From: Apophysomyces variabilis
Lineage: Eukaryota; Mucoromycota; Mucoromycetes; Mucorales; Mucoraceae
NCBI GenBank assembly: GCA_002749535.1
Contig: MZZL01000060.1
Span: 198,228 to 262,227, forward strand
Direction: 5' to 3'
Length of the DNA stretch: 64,000 nt
Shown here: positions 46,281 through 58,940 of the stretch, piece after piece
How the letters are laid out: each line of letters starts with the position of its first letter
Position numbering within the stretch: the first letter of the stretch is position 1
Notes under the pieces: model-generated
Databases searched by the model: none
What the model was told of the DNA's origin: nothing
Seen by the model: only the letters and a program-made list of their open reading frames with translations
Position numbers and translations under genes: made by a program

Positions 46281-47055
46281 CTTTATAAAGAATTTTTTTA
46301 TTTTTCACTTGAGACTCACACAAAGATGCGGAGTACTCGAACAATATATACTCCTCCGCAAAGTGGTACAAGAAAACGGAGGATAAGAAACTTTTTTTTT
46401 TTTGGTTTCTGGTTTCCCCTTAATCATATCGGCTAAATTGTAACGTGAATAGGTTGGCGTGTTGCTTAAAAGGCATAGACCATTGGCTTGAATCCATCTA
46501 CTCTTTTCTATGTGCACGCTTTTCAACTCAATCTATTCACATCCTTTTTAATCGTTATTGATATGATGCTGAGCTAGTGTCTTGTGAGATGCAAACTTCT
46601 CTGGTGACCCATCTCTATTTGGACAACAGGGACCCGGTACTCTCTTTTTCTCTCTCTTTGTTGCTCTTTCTCACTCTTCTATGGGTCGCACACTAATGGC
46701 ACAAAAAAGAAAATGTGGCCCCTCAAGTCCATGTTTTACATCTTTCGCATGCTCACAGTCCATCCGCATCACTAAGCTCTCTATAGAGTAGGATACGACA
46801 GTCATGGCTACCCAGAATAAGGGGATTCTATTGCTAAACAGTCTAGAGAAACCGGTCAAACATGGTCATAGCGGATGATGTGAGCTGTATTTCCGTTGGC
46901 GACGAAAACTGGGACAGAGCGTTTAGAAGCCAACACATAGCTGAGAAAGTAGCAGCAACTGCTACCAATGTTATTTTTATTACGTTATTGACAATGCTTT
47001 TTTTTTTCTTATCCAGTAACTAAGATTCCGAGATCACATTGTCACACAGAGATTC
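46281..47055. other. Gene-free spacer
   Basis: About 775 bp with the methyltransferase promoter and the 3' region of the AAA gene. No gene recognised. Confidence 0.5.
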
Positions 47056-49708
47056 TCATTGACGGTGATCATTCTGGAATTTTTCATAAATAACCAGAGA
47101 CCCTTCCTCAATCTGTCGCCGCGCCCTTTCGCACACTTCCTCCAACGCTTCTTCTAGATCGTCGTTGGTAATAGCGGGTGCATCAATGTTTCTCCTCAGA
47201 GCAATCGTACCAGCCCTCCTGTGAATCAAAAAACAAGTATCAGAAACCAAAGAACTGACCATTTCAAACCACGATAGAATCCAACGAACCGAAATAAACT
47301 TTCCAAGTCTGCACCAGAACAAGCTTCGGTCTGATAAGCCAACTTGTGTGGATCGACGTCTGTAGATACAGTCATTTTCCGCGCAATGGCACGAATAATG
47401 TCGACGCGGTCTTCCAACGTAGGCAAACCAACATAGATGAGCTGGTCCAGACGTCCTGGACGCAGAATAGCATCATCAATTTGGTCTGGTCGATTGGTAC
47501 ATCCAATCACCACAACGCCCTGTCGCCCTTCAACACCATCCATTTCGTTCAGCAGCGTACTTAATACCCGCTCATTCACACCACCGCCACTGTCACTCGA
47601 ATCCCATCCTAAGGGTTATATCAGAAAAAAAGCTATTTCGGTCACACTTTAAGGTCAACCTCGCCGGGCGCTAATAGCATCCATTTCATCCATGAACATA
47701 ATACAGGGAGCAATACGTTTTGCCGTGGCAAACAGACTTCGTATTTTGCTCTCCGTTTCGCCAAGGTACTTGGAAAATATTTCGGGTCTGTTTTCTTCAG
47801 ATTCAGAAAATAGCTGACATTTTTGCCTGGCTTTGTCGGACTCACCCTCTAACCGAGATGACGTTCATCATGGCTTCCGATGCGAGTGCTTGCACGAAAG
47901 CAGTCTTTCCGCAACCTTCAACATGCAAATCCATGTCACTATGTTATCTAAGTTAAACTAATATTTACCGGACGGCCCATATAACAGTAATCCGGATGGT
48001 GGTTTGATTCCCAGTCGTTGAAATATTTCAGGACGTAACAATGGCGTCAGCGTTGCTTGTCTAATGCGTTTCTTGATCTGCTCATAGCTGGTCCTTCAAG
48101 TCAGCAGTTGTCTAGTTCGCATGACAATAGACCTACCCTCCCAAATCACTCCAATCTCTCTTCGGCAGCGACGATTCGACTTCCATTTGCTGTGAAGGAC
48201 GGGTAATAGAAAGCGCATATTCAAAGTCTCTCCAAGAAATGAGATTTCTACGCGTTCTTAATCTAAGGACATAAAAGATGGCAAAGTAGACTAACCTCTG
48301 CTCTCCATCTGATGCAATCATCAATTTGGCCAGCTTCTCTGATATGTCATTGGATGGTCGTCTCGCTTTTAATGCCGCGTTTCGACATACTTTATACAAA
48401 TCGCGAGCTACGTACCCAGACGTGCGCTATGTATGAAGATAAATACGGACAAGTAATATTTTATTCTTCATTAGCCTACCATACTGATCTGCGTCGCGTA
48501 ATAATCGAGAGTATTCTCTATGGGTTCTTGCGACTTCAAGTCCAGCGTTCGAAGTAATTCCTTAAGGATCATTTTTCTCTGTGGCCTAAATATCACGTCA
48601 AATCATAAGCGTAGCAAGGAACGCATTACATTGTTGGAATGGGAACTGTGAAATGCTGTTGAAATATATCTGTTTTCCGTAGCACATCCGGGAGTCTCTT
48701 TAATTCTCTTGCAACACCAATGACACACACCTAGAGAAAGCAACATTAGCTAGGTATAAAGTACGATGACGACATACCGGATCCATATTACTGATGCGAT
48801 TGATTTCGCGTGCTAGGATATCTAAGATGAAAGGATTTTTGTCGGATCCTATGCCAAGGAGAATGAGTATCTTTTTGCTTAAGATATCTTTCGGTTTCTT
48901 ATGTTACCATTCTGTAATGCATCAAGATCCCGTATAATAACAATGGAGGGTGCTGTTGATATCGCTTTGTTCATGATAAGGTGCAAGGGATTGTAGTTGA
49001 TCCACTCAGGATTGTCGATTTCCTCTTTTAGCGCCAGCAACTGATGGATCGAGATACTGAATACAACGTTCTGCAATACTCGACTAACACGTCTGTATTT
49101 GATCGTATCCTTAGATTTCTTTGATATGTCTGCCTGCATCCTTAGCAGAGATTTACCTAATGAGGGTCACCTTGCCGACGCCTGACACGCCATGGACCAG
49201 GATGGCTTTGGCCACAGGAATTCCCAGGGCTTGGAAACTACTGGCGTCATAAGAGCTTCCTAAAACAGCAAACAAACATAAGAATAATTGAATAACCTTT
49301 TACTTTAGTTAATTTCTTACGAATGATATCCGCCAAACTTGTAACAAGCTCATCCTCATAGGTCTCTTCGATTGGTCGTTCAAGAACAAACTCGAGGTTG
49401 CTTTGCTTTCTATCTACTTTGAACCGTATTTCCTCATTCTCACCCGCGATCGAGCGTATAGTCACAGCAATGTCTCTTCCTCCAACTGTCCATTGAAAGC
49501 GATCACCCACCGATATCTATGACGATCAATAAGTCAGTCCCAGAATGGCGGCAATGATGTCGTTTTGCTCTTTTACCGTTCGGCCACCTAACCGACGCCG
49601 GCACATATCCGCATAGTCGGGTAGACCTTGTGTAAGCTGTGGATTTTCTGGCTTCCATTCAGTTGCGGCAATGGCTATGACGATCTTGGATGCCACACAT
49701 GGATTCAT
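47056..49708 (-). CDS. Two-domain AAA+ ATPase, AFG2/SPATA5L1 group
   Basis: Fourteen exons: 49577-49708, 49321-49516, 49157-49259, 48908-49092, 48778-48848, 48630-48730, 48480-48585, 48296-48426, 48137-48247, 47969-48093, 47846-47915, 47660-47787, 47290-47608 and 47056-47218. They sum to 646 aa. The second ATPase domain is canonical: Walker A GPSGCGKT, pore loop KYLGE, Walker [16 protein letters not shown], sensor CTNRPDQID and arginine finger RPGRLD. The first is degenerate: GVSGVGKVT has Val where Walker A needs Ser/Thr, and Walker B reads IVIIRDLD. SWxDLGG-like WSDLGG links the domains, and the end (IYEKFQ) fits the group. The likely role is an AFG2-type remodelling ATPase in ribosome maturation. 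A PEX1/PEX6 identity is less likely because of length and N terminus. Confidence 0.8.
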
Positions 49709-50680
49709 TCCCGAGTAACCGAAAACAAAGTCGTCGTTGCCTTTGGTGTCACGAATTCGGAGTTGTGCTCAATAAAATAACCGCCATTTTTTTTAATTGT
49801 CGATGTTGACAGTTTTGTTGCATAACGTCTTAAACTTGGACTCAGGCCCCCATTGTAGCTTACTAATGACAAGTTGTTTGCATAACTGTAAAATTGAAGT
49901 AATTTGATGTGGTACAACATAGAACAGAGATTAAGTTCGTATGGATCATTAGCAACGACCATCATGTTGGCTAAGCATTTTCAGGAGGTCGTTCAATATC
50001 CCATCAAGGGGAGATATATACTACTAAAGGAAAATGCATGCATTGCCATACGCTAGAGTGTGGGAATAGACATACATGGTTGGCAAATTAAGAGAAGATG
50101 GATGATATGAGAAGTGCATGCGGTTTTTAGCATGTGCAACCCGGATAAATAGAACTGAAAGTAAGTTAATTGTTTCTTTCTGTTCACTGCGGCCACCCCC
50201 TCCCCCAAAAAAAAGCTTTGGACTTTGTAAGATAGCCTCATGATTCATGGTAACCAATATTGCAACAGTCTTCTAGGAAAGACACAGTACTATTTTACTT
50301 GTCCTTTTACAGTCTCTGTAATAAATGATCCAGGCCTTGGTAAAATCGCTTTGATAAAGGATATTCAATAGTCATTTACCTATGTGAGTAGCCAACTGCA
50401 TTTTGGCGAAAAGGGATAGTTGTCATAATGAAGGAATCCTATCCTTATAAATTTTGTGTTTAGACTGTGCAAGCTTGCAAACGCTTTCATTTAGTTTCGC
50501 TCTTGAAGTTTTTTCTAGCAAGATGACTTTCACAAACAATTCTGACATAGGAGGTCAGATTAATACAGTTTTCTTCCTCAAAACTCTTATACAATTTGCC
50601 CATTGTCTGCTCATTATTACCTTTTAATCACATTAAGATATCAGTTATAGAGAATCAATAAGTTACGAGTTACTTACCTG
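49709..50680. other. Spacer between the AAA ATPase and the accessory patch
   Basis: Promoter region of the ATPase gene plus about 900 bp with no recognisable gene. Short frames only. Confidence 0.4.
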
Positions 50681-50684
50681 CAAC

Positions 50685-52265
50685 TGATGGAGCTTTTCAA
50701 GTATGGTTGGAACGAGCAAGATATCGCTGACGTCTTCCCGAGCAAAGTGGAACCTGCTTAGCTCAATCATATGATATTAGCCGTTATAGACAAGGTCCAT
50801 CTTGTAGGACACTGTACTGTCTCCTGCTCGACATGTTGCAGGGGCAGTCTAATAGCGGCGCTTATAATCCTACCTTGGACCAACAGGCCAACGATTTCAG
50901 GGCTGTCAACCTTCTGCAAGACCAATTTATTTACAGCAATCTGTATTTGTTTGCCCAGCTTGACCAGGTCGCTCCCAAGATGGCCATTCGAATAGTTGCC
51001 TTTCTTCTTATTTTGACGAAAAGCAGGTCAAAATTAACAGTAGAGATAGGATCGACGTACAAAACAAAATCTGGTATCGTCATCTGATTTAGTGGATGAA
51101 TGGAGGGAGGAATAAGGCGATACGTCATCCTATGGCTAATTTATTACTTGGTAAACGGTTCCCCCGTAGATATTTGCCATACAAATTTTATACCTCTCAA
51201 TTGTGGAGCAATACTGTAAAGTTAAGAAGAAAGGGGCGGATCAGTTCAATGGTGATGGTTGCCTCCTGTTCTTTGTTGTTCTTGGGTTCACTATAGCCAA
51301 GAAAGTGCACAAGGATAGATACGATCTTCGTCGCAATTTTCACTTGTTGGCTACTGCTGTTGCTCTTGACGGCGTCAATCGACGCTTCCACGTCGATCAC
51401 GTTTTGATCATAGTTGTGTACAGTAAACCCTCCTTATTTTCAATGCCTGGGTCAGAGCCCACTGATTGAAAATATGAGAGGGATGAAATCAATGAAGAAC
51501 TGCAATAACTTGTATATGAGTAGAAAGCACTTCATACATTAGCTAGTCATTAAGCAGTCGCTTATTCACACCTTGCCCACGAGTTGCAAGCTGTCTAATC
51601 CAGCTACAGTCTTTACTGCAATACTAAACAAAAAATGTTTAACTGCTTGATATTTTTAAACAATAAACTGTATTACTAATACTACTTTAGTACAATTTAA
51701 TATTAAATTTGCTATTAAAGAAGACTTCGATTCTATTTTAACCCCCCATAGACATTGAACCTTGAAAATTAGAGAGGGGTTGAAAATTTTCTTGTGTTCT
51801 TCTTGGGAATCTCAAAATGGTTGAAAATAAGCGAGGGTTCAACTTAACGAAGATTTAAATCAAGGAGGGTTTGTTGTAAAAGGAATTGCATCTTCCGGCA
51901 TGCCAGGACAACTTCGTCGTCCACCAGCTCCAGATGCTTCTTTGTGTGCAAGACTTTTACCAATGCCAGCTTTCGATCCGGAGACAATCTAGACAGGACA
52001 CATTTTTGCATTAACGAGAGCACTTGACTTCGCCAAAACCACGGCTGGTGCATGCGCGGTTACGATCTCAAGTGATGGCATAATCGATGTGGTTCGGTAC
52101 TCGTCATTCATCGTGGATGTCCAGCGGAACAGATTGTCGTTTGTCGTGTCCTCGAATAATGGAGCCAACACCCGCTCCACAAACCGAGTAATCAATTCCT
52201 GCTCCATGATTGTGTTCTCGATACTATCCACTGGCAGCTTTTGCACCAACATTGCTATAAATTTG
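50685..52265 (-). pseudogene. Decayed gene of a Mucorales multi-copy family (second copy)
   Basis: Ordered but frame-broken coding blocks on the minus strand. The first, about 51989-52252, has AMLVQKLPVDSIENTIMEQEL and FVERVLAPLFED, with a family-like FRW. The second (51844-52053, a different frame) contains LV/LELVDDEVVLACRKMQF. The third (51197-51400) has an ASIDAVKSNSSSQQ stretch. The last (about 50685-51090) reads FDLLFVKIRRK, a one-base frame change, then NYSNGHLGSDLVKLGKQIQ and QKVDSPEIVGLLVQG, then KMDLVYNG and HFAREDVSDILL. A clean donor (CAG|GTAAGT) follows at 50684. Together they look like a full-length member of a protein family common in Mucorales, broken by several frameshifts. 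Function of the family is unknown. Confidence 0.5.
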
Positions 52266-52289
52266 ACGATACGATATCCATTAGAGGCA

Positions 52290-52867
52290 ATTCACTTTTT
52301 ATTAACATTGAAACGCAACTCACGTGTCTCAGGAACGTCCTTGTCCATTGTATATTTGGATGCTTGCTTCAAAGGCAGACAGCATTTTGTTTCAACGTAC
52401 TTATAAAGCCCAGTAAGGGATATTTCTAATCCCTCGAACTTTTTTACACAACTCTTCCTTTACAACACCAAGAGTAGTTTATGGACTGTCATCGAACAGT
52501 ATGATCAGGAAATCTGAGTGCTCTAGATACAATTTCTTAGGCTTGCGCTTCAATATTTTCTTATTGAGCGAGGCAACGTCGTCCCATCACCATCGTTGAA
52601 TTCATTAAGCAACTTGTCCGCTTTAGTACCTGGAATTCGACAAAGCTTTGCTGCTGATGAGACTGGCGCGACTTCTTCCTGGATCGTAGTAATGAAGCGT
52701 TCAATTTGATCTGGACCGTATCTTTTGTATTTTCTCTTATTGTTTATAGTCACTGCCTTCATTCCTGCAACATGATCGTCAACTACGTCTTCCATTGCGG
52801 TGGAATGGGGTTGGGTAGCTGTGTCGAAGTCAACAAGCATCTCGATATCACCATAATCGTGAGCCAT
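52290..52867 (-). pseudogene. Truncated Tc1/mariner-type transposase
   Basis: The N-terminal helix-turn-helix part is read at 52550-52770: YKRYGPDQIERFITTIQEE, then AAKLCRIPGTKADKLLNEFN and DGTTLPRSIRKY, close in style to transposases of Mucorales Tc1/mariner elements. A second block, about 52294-52435, reads LTGLYKYVETKCCLPLKQAS and ETRELRFNVNKK. Stops and frame changes separate the blocks. The catalytic DDE region is absent; the sequence passes instead into the neighbouring pseudogene at 52265. An upstream acidic stretch to 52867 may be the original N terminus. No inverted terminal repeat or TA target duplication was found. Confidence 0.6.
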
Positions 52868-53292
52868 CTCCTCATCATCGGTGTCAGAGATGCTTTCAGT
52901 GTTCCACTGGAATGTAGTTAATAAACCCCATGCGCTTATAAGAAGAAAAAGGCAAAAGGTACGTATTCTCTGGTGTCCAGGTTTGCAGAAGCAGCTGTCC
53001 CTAATAAAAGTTTCACAGTTGTCTGGATTTGTGAATTTCACCGTGTCCCGATTTCAACTTAAAATACTGTACGTTCATGCGAAGCTTTATAAAGAAAATA
53101 CATTCAAGTGCTGCGAATATTAACAGATAGACAAGCTGATACTGTCTATCTCAATTATTTGGCTTGGCAATTAACGACATACGATATCTCACTAAAGGCT
53201 TGAATATCAAATTTCATGCTGGAATGAACAACGTTTTGGCAGCAACTTAATCAATTGACAGCAGCTTTAAATATAACTAGTCATAATATATG

Positions 53293-53540
53293 TTAATATA
53301 TCCATTGTGGCCAATACTGTAAGGCACGCAGAATTACACGTAAGGAGCGCAAGTGATGTATAACTGGTATGGTCTTCAATCGCTCTTGCATATCACAAGC
53401 AATTGTTTTTGTCTGGGCGGCATTAGTGAACGTAGTATATCCTAATGGAGATCCAAAGTAGTGATCGGTATTATAAATAAGTTTTTGTCCAAGAGCGAAA
53501 TCTTTTTGTCCCAAGCAATTCCCTTCTTCCATTGACGTTT
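53293..53540 (-). pseudogene. Coding-like fragment, probable element debris
   Basis: An open frame of about 80 codons on the minus strand without a clear upstream context. Two frames look coding-like: one ends LRSLRVILRALQYWPQWIY, the other begins WKKGIAWDKKISLLDKNL. That suggests a frameshift inside a once longer gene. It lies 400 bp from the transposase remnant. No family can be named. Confidence 0.3.
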
Positions 53541-56500
53541 TTCTTCTGCAGAGAGGACGAGAGCAATTAGGATCAGCAGAAGCATGTGTATTAACCCGTC
53601 ATAAGCAAAAAATTTAGATTTCTCACTGTACCTTCAAAATACTCTGTTTAGTTCCATTTGCTTTGTGTTTTCAGAAAGCGCTTACGTCCGCAAGATATCT
53701 AGGGTTTTGTGACCTTTGCTCCCGCTATGATGAGCTTACGGTGCATAGGGGTTAGTACGTAGTATTATCAACGTAGGCATAGTATTAGATCAATCAGCAT
53801 ACCTTGTTGCTAATTGGTAAATATTTCGTTTAGTATGTTAGCGATCTTTTCCAGCACCGCAAAGAAAAGCAGTTCATTGATTTGCAAGGAAAGAACATGA
53901 AGTCCTACATGTCAGTGGCCATCAAAAATAGCAATAGTTGCTTGTCTATATTTACTAGCCATGATCAGCCTTGATATGACGAGAAAAAGGAACTAAACCA
54001 TCTATCGTGCCATTCCTATGCGTGTAGAAATTTTGTCTAACCTTTGAAAGCTCTTGAGAGTAATGTATCAAGCAAAGCAACGAAAGAAGCGGTATGTAGG
54101 TCAGGAACACACCTCTAATGATAAACACTGTGGATTCTATTCTTTAGCCCTCTCCTAAAACAGTTTACAAACGTTCGAAGTAGAAGGGTCTTCTTACGCT
54201 TCTCACTTAAATGGTTGCACGGCTCTCCTTGTTTCACTTCTTTAGTATATTATCAGGACCATGTCTCATACTCTGTGGATCGTTTTTAAATTATAAGCGC
54301 ATGAACAATAAACTGTGCCACAGTATTTTAGATACTCGAAGTTTATTCAGACATTACACCCCGCTTTCACCTCTGTACTCTACAAATGGTTTACTGCGCA
54401 GTCACTGTATCCAAGAATCGGTTACGCAAGCGCTGCACATAGGGACTAAATGTCTCAAGAGCCAATAACGTTCTTGATCTGGCGTTCCGCTTTTTCAATG
54501 GGCGAAATCTGTTTTCAATATACGGAGAATTGCGTTTATGGGAACAGTGTGCAAGTGGACGTTAAAAGTTTAACACGAGATGGGACTTTGAACGACATTT
54601 TGTCATAGCACACATTTCCGCCAACATGCTTGTGCTACATGAAAACCAAGATGCACAATGACAATTTCCCTACAATACCTTGACGAGTTATCCGCGTAAT
54701 TCCACAGAAAAAAAACAGTTGAGGCTATTTACGGATTGTTACGTTTGTCTCTTTTTTCTGGCCGGAAAGATGTGGCCCACCTTTACAAGGTCAAAGCGAG
54801 CGGAACCATAAGCAACGCGCTATCCCCTCTTTGTCGGATATTGAATAGGCAAATCTACCCGTTTAGGATAACCATGACAGAGCATCAGACATTTGTTTGA
54901 CCGATCTAGCTAGGCACGTGCATGTTTGCTTTGTTCCAACAAGCGGTATGTCATTGTGATGCTATATTGCAATTTTTGCTCATACAATTGACATGTTGGA
55001 GTTTCGCCAAGTTAGCCAATTGTTTTAAGTTTTCATTTGTGCTAACTCCAGAAGAATAACACACTCATTATCAGGCGGTTATTAAGACGTTGAACCTCGC
55101 CCATAACCTGTTCTATTCAAAACAATAAATCGTTATTAACGTACCGTACATTGTTCTTTATGTCAATGGGTGGATGGGATGATGAGCTGTTAATTATTCT
55201 AAATTCAGCTCCCTTTCTTGTCCGCATGCTAAATTTTAAGGAGGCAAATACCTTCATCGACGAACAGACTGCCCGACAGCATGGATAAACTGATCAACAA
55301 CAACGAGCCTCGGGAGAAGATTGTGCAAATTAATGATGCCATTAAGATGGAGTTTGAGAGATACTAGGTTCGCAAAATTTCCAAGCGGAAACAAACAGAA
55401 AGACAAAAGGGGACTCCGCTTGCTGAAAGAAACATAATTTTTTTCGTTCCATTCAATTCAAACTATCACACCACATTGGATGACCCATAGGAAGTGAAAG
55501 AGTCTCTCCATCAGAGAGTGTGTCTCTATCTTTTCCGATTAACCTGGCATGATTGGATCGTCCATGAGGGATGTGAAGCGAGCCAGGTCTTTAGTTGGCA
55601 TTTTTGATTACATATCTCCTCTTTTACGGTTAACCTTTTCACCGATAATCTATGTAGGACAAGAATGCTTGCTGTTTCCTGTCGATCGTTCGGATATAAC
55701 TACAGATTTCCCTAAAGAGCTACATGTCCCAAAATTGAACTGACCAATCGGTCTCTAACGCGGACCGTCCTACGTTACCCGTCGCCAGCTTGAAGGGTGG
55801 GTTTCATCTCTATCAACTCCGAACACAAAGCTAAGAAATCAAATCGAGACCTTCACACTCCACCAAACCTTAAAGCCGATCAAGTAGATTTACTCTCTAA
55901 TTTACTCCAGATTCTTTTACTTAAATGGCCCTCAAATACAATGCTTGTTTGTTTTTGACTCAATTATAAAAAGAGTTTTAAAGAGATCAGATACGAAAGC
56001 AGCGCCTCTTCTTCATTCTTGTTTTTTTTCTTTTCTCTGTTGAATCAGGCCACTTTGATTAACGGAGCGGGGAATGACAGCACTTCGTGTGCTTTCCCTT
56101 TTTGGTATAATTCGCTAATGAATGCAGAAAGATAGACTAGAGGCAACCGTCCGTGCGGCGGTTCTGCAGTGCCGTTTATAGTTGGTTTTTTGAGTTAATG
56201 TCCAGCCTTCGCGCGACGAACAAAAGAAGGTCGTACATCTAATAAACCACAAACTCTATCATAATCACTACACTCAAATCAATTCAATGGTCTTGCGTTT
56301 TCTTTTCATCCGTCGCCCATTTATTTCTCCAATGTTACAGCGTATAGTAACTTTTTGACAGGGGGCCATCCCGGGTTACGAGAAAGAAAAGCCCTTTTGA
56401 TCCCTTAATCTTTTTTCTTTTTGCTCTTCTGTCCATCCTTCTCCCGACTCAGCCCGATTACACTGCTCTGGCGTGGGGGCAGGCAGGCTTAAAGTTTGGT

Positions 56501-56660
56501 TTATCTAAGAAGTCTCGTGTCATTTAGAATCTACTAAGCTCATCATCAGGGTCCTTCCCGCGGGAGAAGTTTTTGTTTATATATGGCACTATTTTCTTTT
56601 GTTCCTTTTTTCTTTTCCCTCTCGAAAATTTTTCCCGTCTGTTTTCTTTTTCTTTCGATA
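53541..56660. other. Large gene-free stretch (about 3.1 kb)
   Basis: No gene recognised on either strand. Small hairpin-prone stretches occur near 56085-56100 (GCACTTCGTGTGC) and 56147-56167 (AACCGTCCGTGCGGCGGTT). A short coding-like fragment at about 55280-55366 (MDKLINNNEPREKIVQIN) ends quickly. Promoter of the following methyltransferase gene lies at the right end. Confidence 0.5.
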
Positions 56661-58081
56661 ATGATGGATACGGATTATGTAAAGAAACTACAACAACTAC
56701 AACAACAGCAACAACATCTGGAACGCCGGCGTTCTTATATTCCAAAAGCCAGCTCTCGCGACGTCGTCATGCCAACCCCTGTCAAATCTGTCAGCAACAG
56801 CGTCTTAAAACGTGTAAAGAAAGGTGTCCGTCGAATGTTTCATCGTCATGAAGATGACTTTCCGTTTCCTTTACCTCCTCCTCGCTCTTCTTCTTTACCG
56901 AAAAAAAGTTCTACAACGATTACGATTGATGGTCGAAAATACCAAACAATTAATACAAAATATTGCTTACCGGTCGATGAGATCGAACAAGATCGGCTGA
57001 TAAATACAGTAAGTCGAAAAGAGAAAATAATAGTGTATACGCATGTTGGCTTGACATGTTTGGACACATAGCATTACATGCTTAAACACTGTTTCGGATC
57101 TAATTATTCGGCGCCCATCGAAGGGCTGTTATCCCATCCTATCCTGACCTGCACCAGTAACAGCAGCTATAACAGCAACAGCGACGCTTCTTCGATCAAA
57201 TCGAGTTCATGCTTTTCCTCTTCCACTTGCTGTTCCCTTTCCTCCACTTGGGCCCGCCACACCGTTCCCCCACGTGTCCTTGATCTCTGTTGCGGTTCGG
57301 GTACATGGGTCCTCGATATGGCGACCGAGTTTCCTCATGCTGAAGTCTATGGTGTTGATTTCGTACCTATCTACCCTACTGCTATCAAACCAGCCAATGC
57401 TTTCTTTTGCAAAAGCAATGTGTTACAATCGTTGCCTTTTTCAGATTCCTTTTTCGATTATGTTCACATGCGCTTGGTATACAATTGCTTCTCCAATTCG
57501 GATAGGAAGGTGAAAAGATACTACCACCTAGAAGAAGGAAGCCAAATTCCAGATACTGATGCTCTCTGTTTGGTAGTTTATTCTTGAAGAAATCAAGCGA
57601 GTGCTCAAGCCAGGAGGTTATATTGAACTTCGAGAAATCAATCCCATCATTCAAAATCCAGGCCCTACCGCGTCTACCTTTTTTGCATCATGTAAATATC
57701 TGGCATGAAATGGACTCGCTTGGTACTTACATGCTTTTTGATCTAGTTGTGAAGGATATGAAACGTTTTCACAATGTGGATGTCATGTGGTCCACCGGAC
57801 TGGAACGGGCTTTATCTTCCTTTGGTCCAACCACATCAGCACAAGTATCTGTGGCCCTGGGTAAGGAAGGTGCTCTCGGTGAATCAATGCAGCGAAGTAT
57901 CAAAGATACCATGGAAAGTTATCGACGGTTTTTTGTCCGCTCCAAACGGCTGGGTCCGAATGAGTACGACAAAATCTTGGAAATCATTCTTGAAGAAGGA
58001 CAAAACCACGAATCTTATTTCACTTACCATACCTGTTGGGCTCGGAAACCACTATTAAGTTCGGAGCTTGTACTAGGGTAG
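56661..58081 (+). CDS. SAM-dependent methyltransferase, paralogue with low-complexity inserts
   Basis: Four exons, 56661-57008, 57072-57509, 57577-57691 and 57747-58081, give 411 aa. It is a paralogue of the 44.8-46.3 kb gene: GRKYQTINT..LPVDEIEQDRL and HYMLKHCFGSNYSAP precede SAM motif I LDLCCGSGTWVLDMA and VLKPGGYIELREINP. The N terminus has a glutamine run (LQQLQQQQQHL) and a basic stretch (KRVKKGVRRMFHRH). A Ser/Cys-rich insert of about 45 residues sits between the FGSN block and motif I. It lacks the MGSC start. An ATG at 56583 lies in a leader that is too hydrophobic and AT-rich; I prefer 56661. Substrate is unknown. Confidence 0.85.
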
Positions 58082-58940
58082 GGTCTGTGCACTGCTTTGC
58101 AAGGGAGGTTGCACAAATGACCTATGTGTCACTGCACGTTGGATGTTTGTAAAAAGAAAAAAGTCAAAAAGGAAGACCACTTGCCGTTTATCATCCAACG
58201 AGACATATCTTTTTGTCACATAGAAAAGTAATGTTCTGTTGAAATTTTTTGTTATTCGCTTTTTTTCCTGCGAAATTGTATAATTATTACTATTACAGCA
58301 TTGGCAAAAGAAGCATGTGGGTAAATGATGAGGAAATGGCCATGCGAGTAAACAAAACCTCAAGATGAGGATCCTTTTTAATGACTAAATAAATAAAAGA
58401 CCTACTTTTACTTCGTACACTGCTCAAAGACGAGGTCGGACTTTTCAAAAGGAAGCTTGAGAGATGTATGAGTGTTTCTGCAGCAAGAAGATAACTGGAT
58501 TTTCATATTCTCAAGACTTATAGACGTGTCCAACGGCATTAAGAGCTTCCTGATAGCAGCTTTCATAGTATTTAAAGAAAAAAGGTCAGACACATTTCGA
58601 TAAAAGCACATATAAAGTTCGTTGATGATTTAATGAATGCAAATCGATCTCCTAGTGATCCAGAAGAAGGAAACATATGTTCAAAAAATATTGTTTTTCC
58701 CAGATTTACAGTAAGACTATATTACAATCCTACATCTTACTGTCCCTTATCCTTCACATCTAGGGCATGTCTTCTGGGGACGTATTAGACTTGGGGGATG
58801 TTTCAGTATTAAGAGACAAAGAGCGGCATGATCAGTTCTAAGTGGCTTTGTGTCGTATCATGCAAATCAATATGTAAATAAAGATAGCAAGGGAAAAAAC
58901 ATCAGCCTTAATCTAACATTGTCTTCCAATTTGACAAATC
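58082..58940. other. Gene-free spacer, possibly hiding an upstream P5CDH exon
   Basis: About 860 bp. No coding block recognised, though the following gene lacks an obvious mitochondrial presequence and an exon for it could be here. Confidence 0.4.

Noticed and set aside
55745..55870. Stretch first considered as a 5S rRNA or tRNA
   Set aside because: It lacks the conserved 5S blocks and the A/B boxes and cloverleaf of a tRNA.
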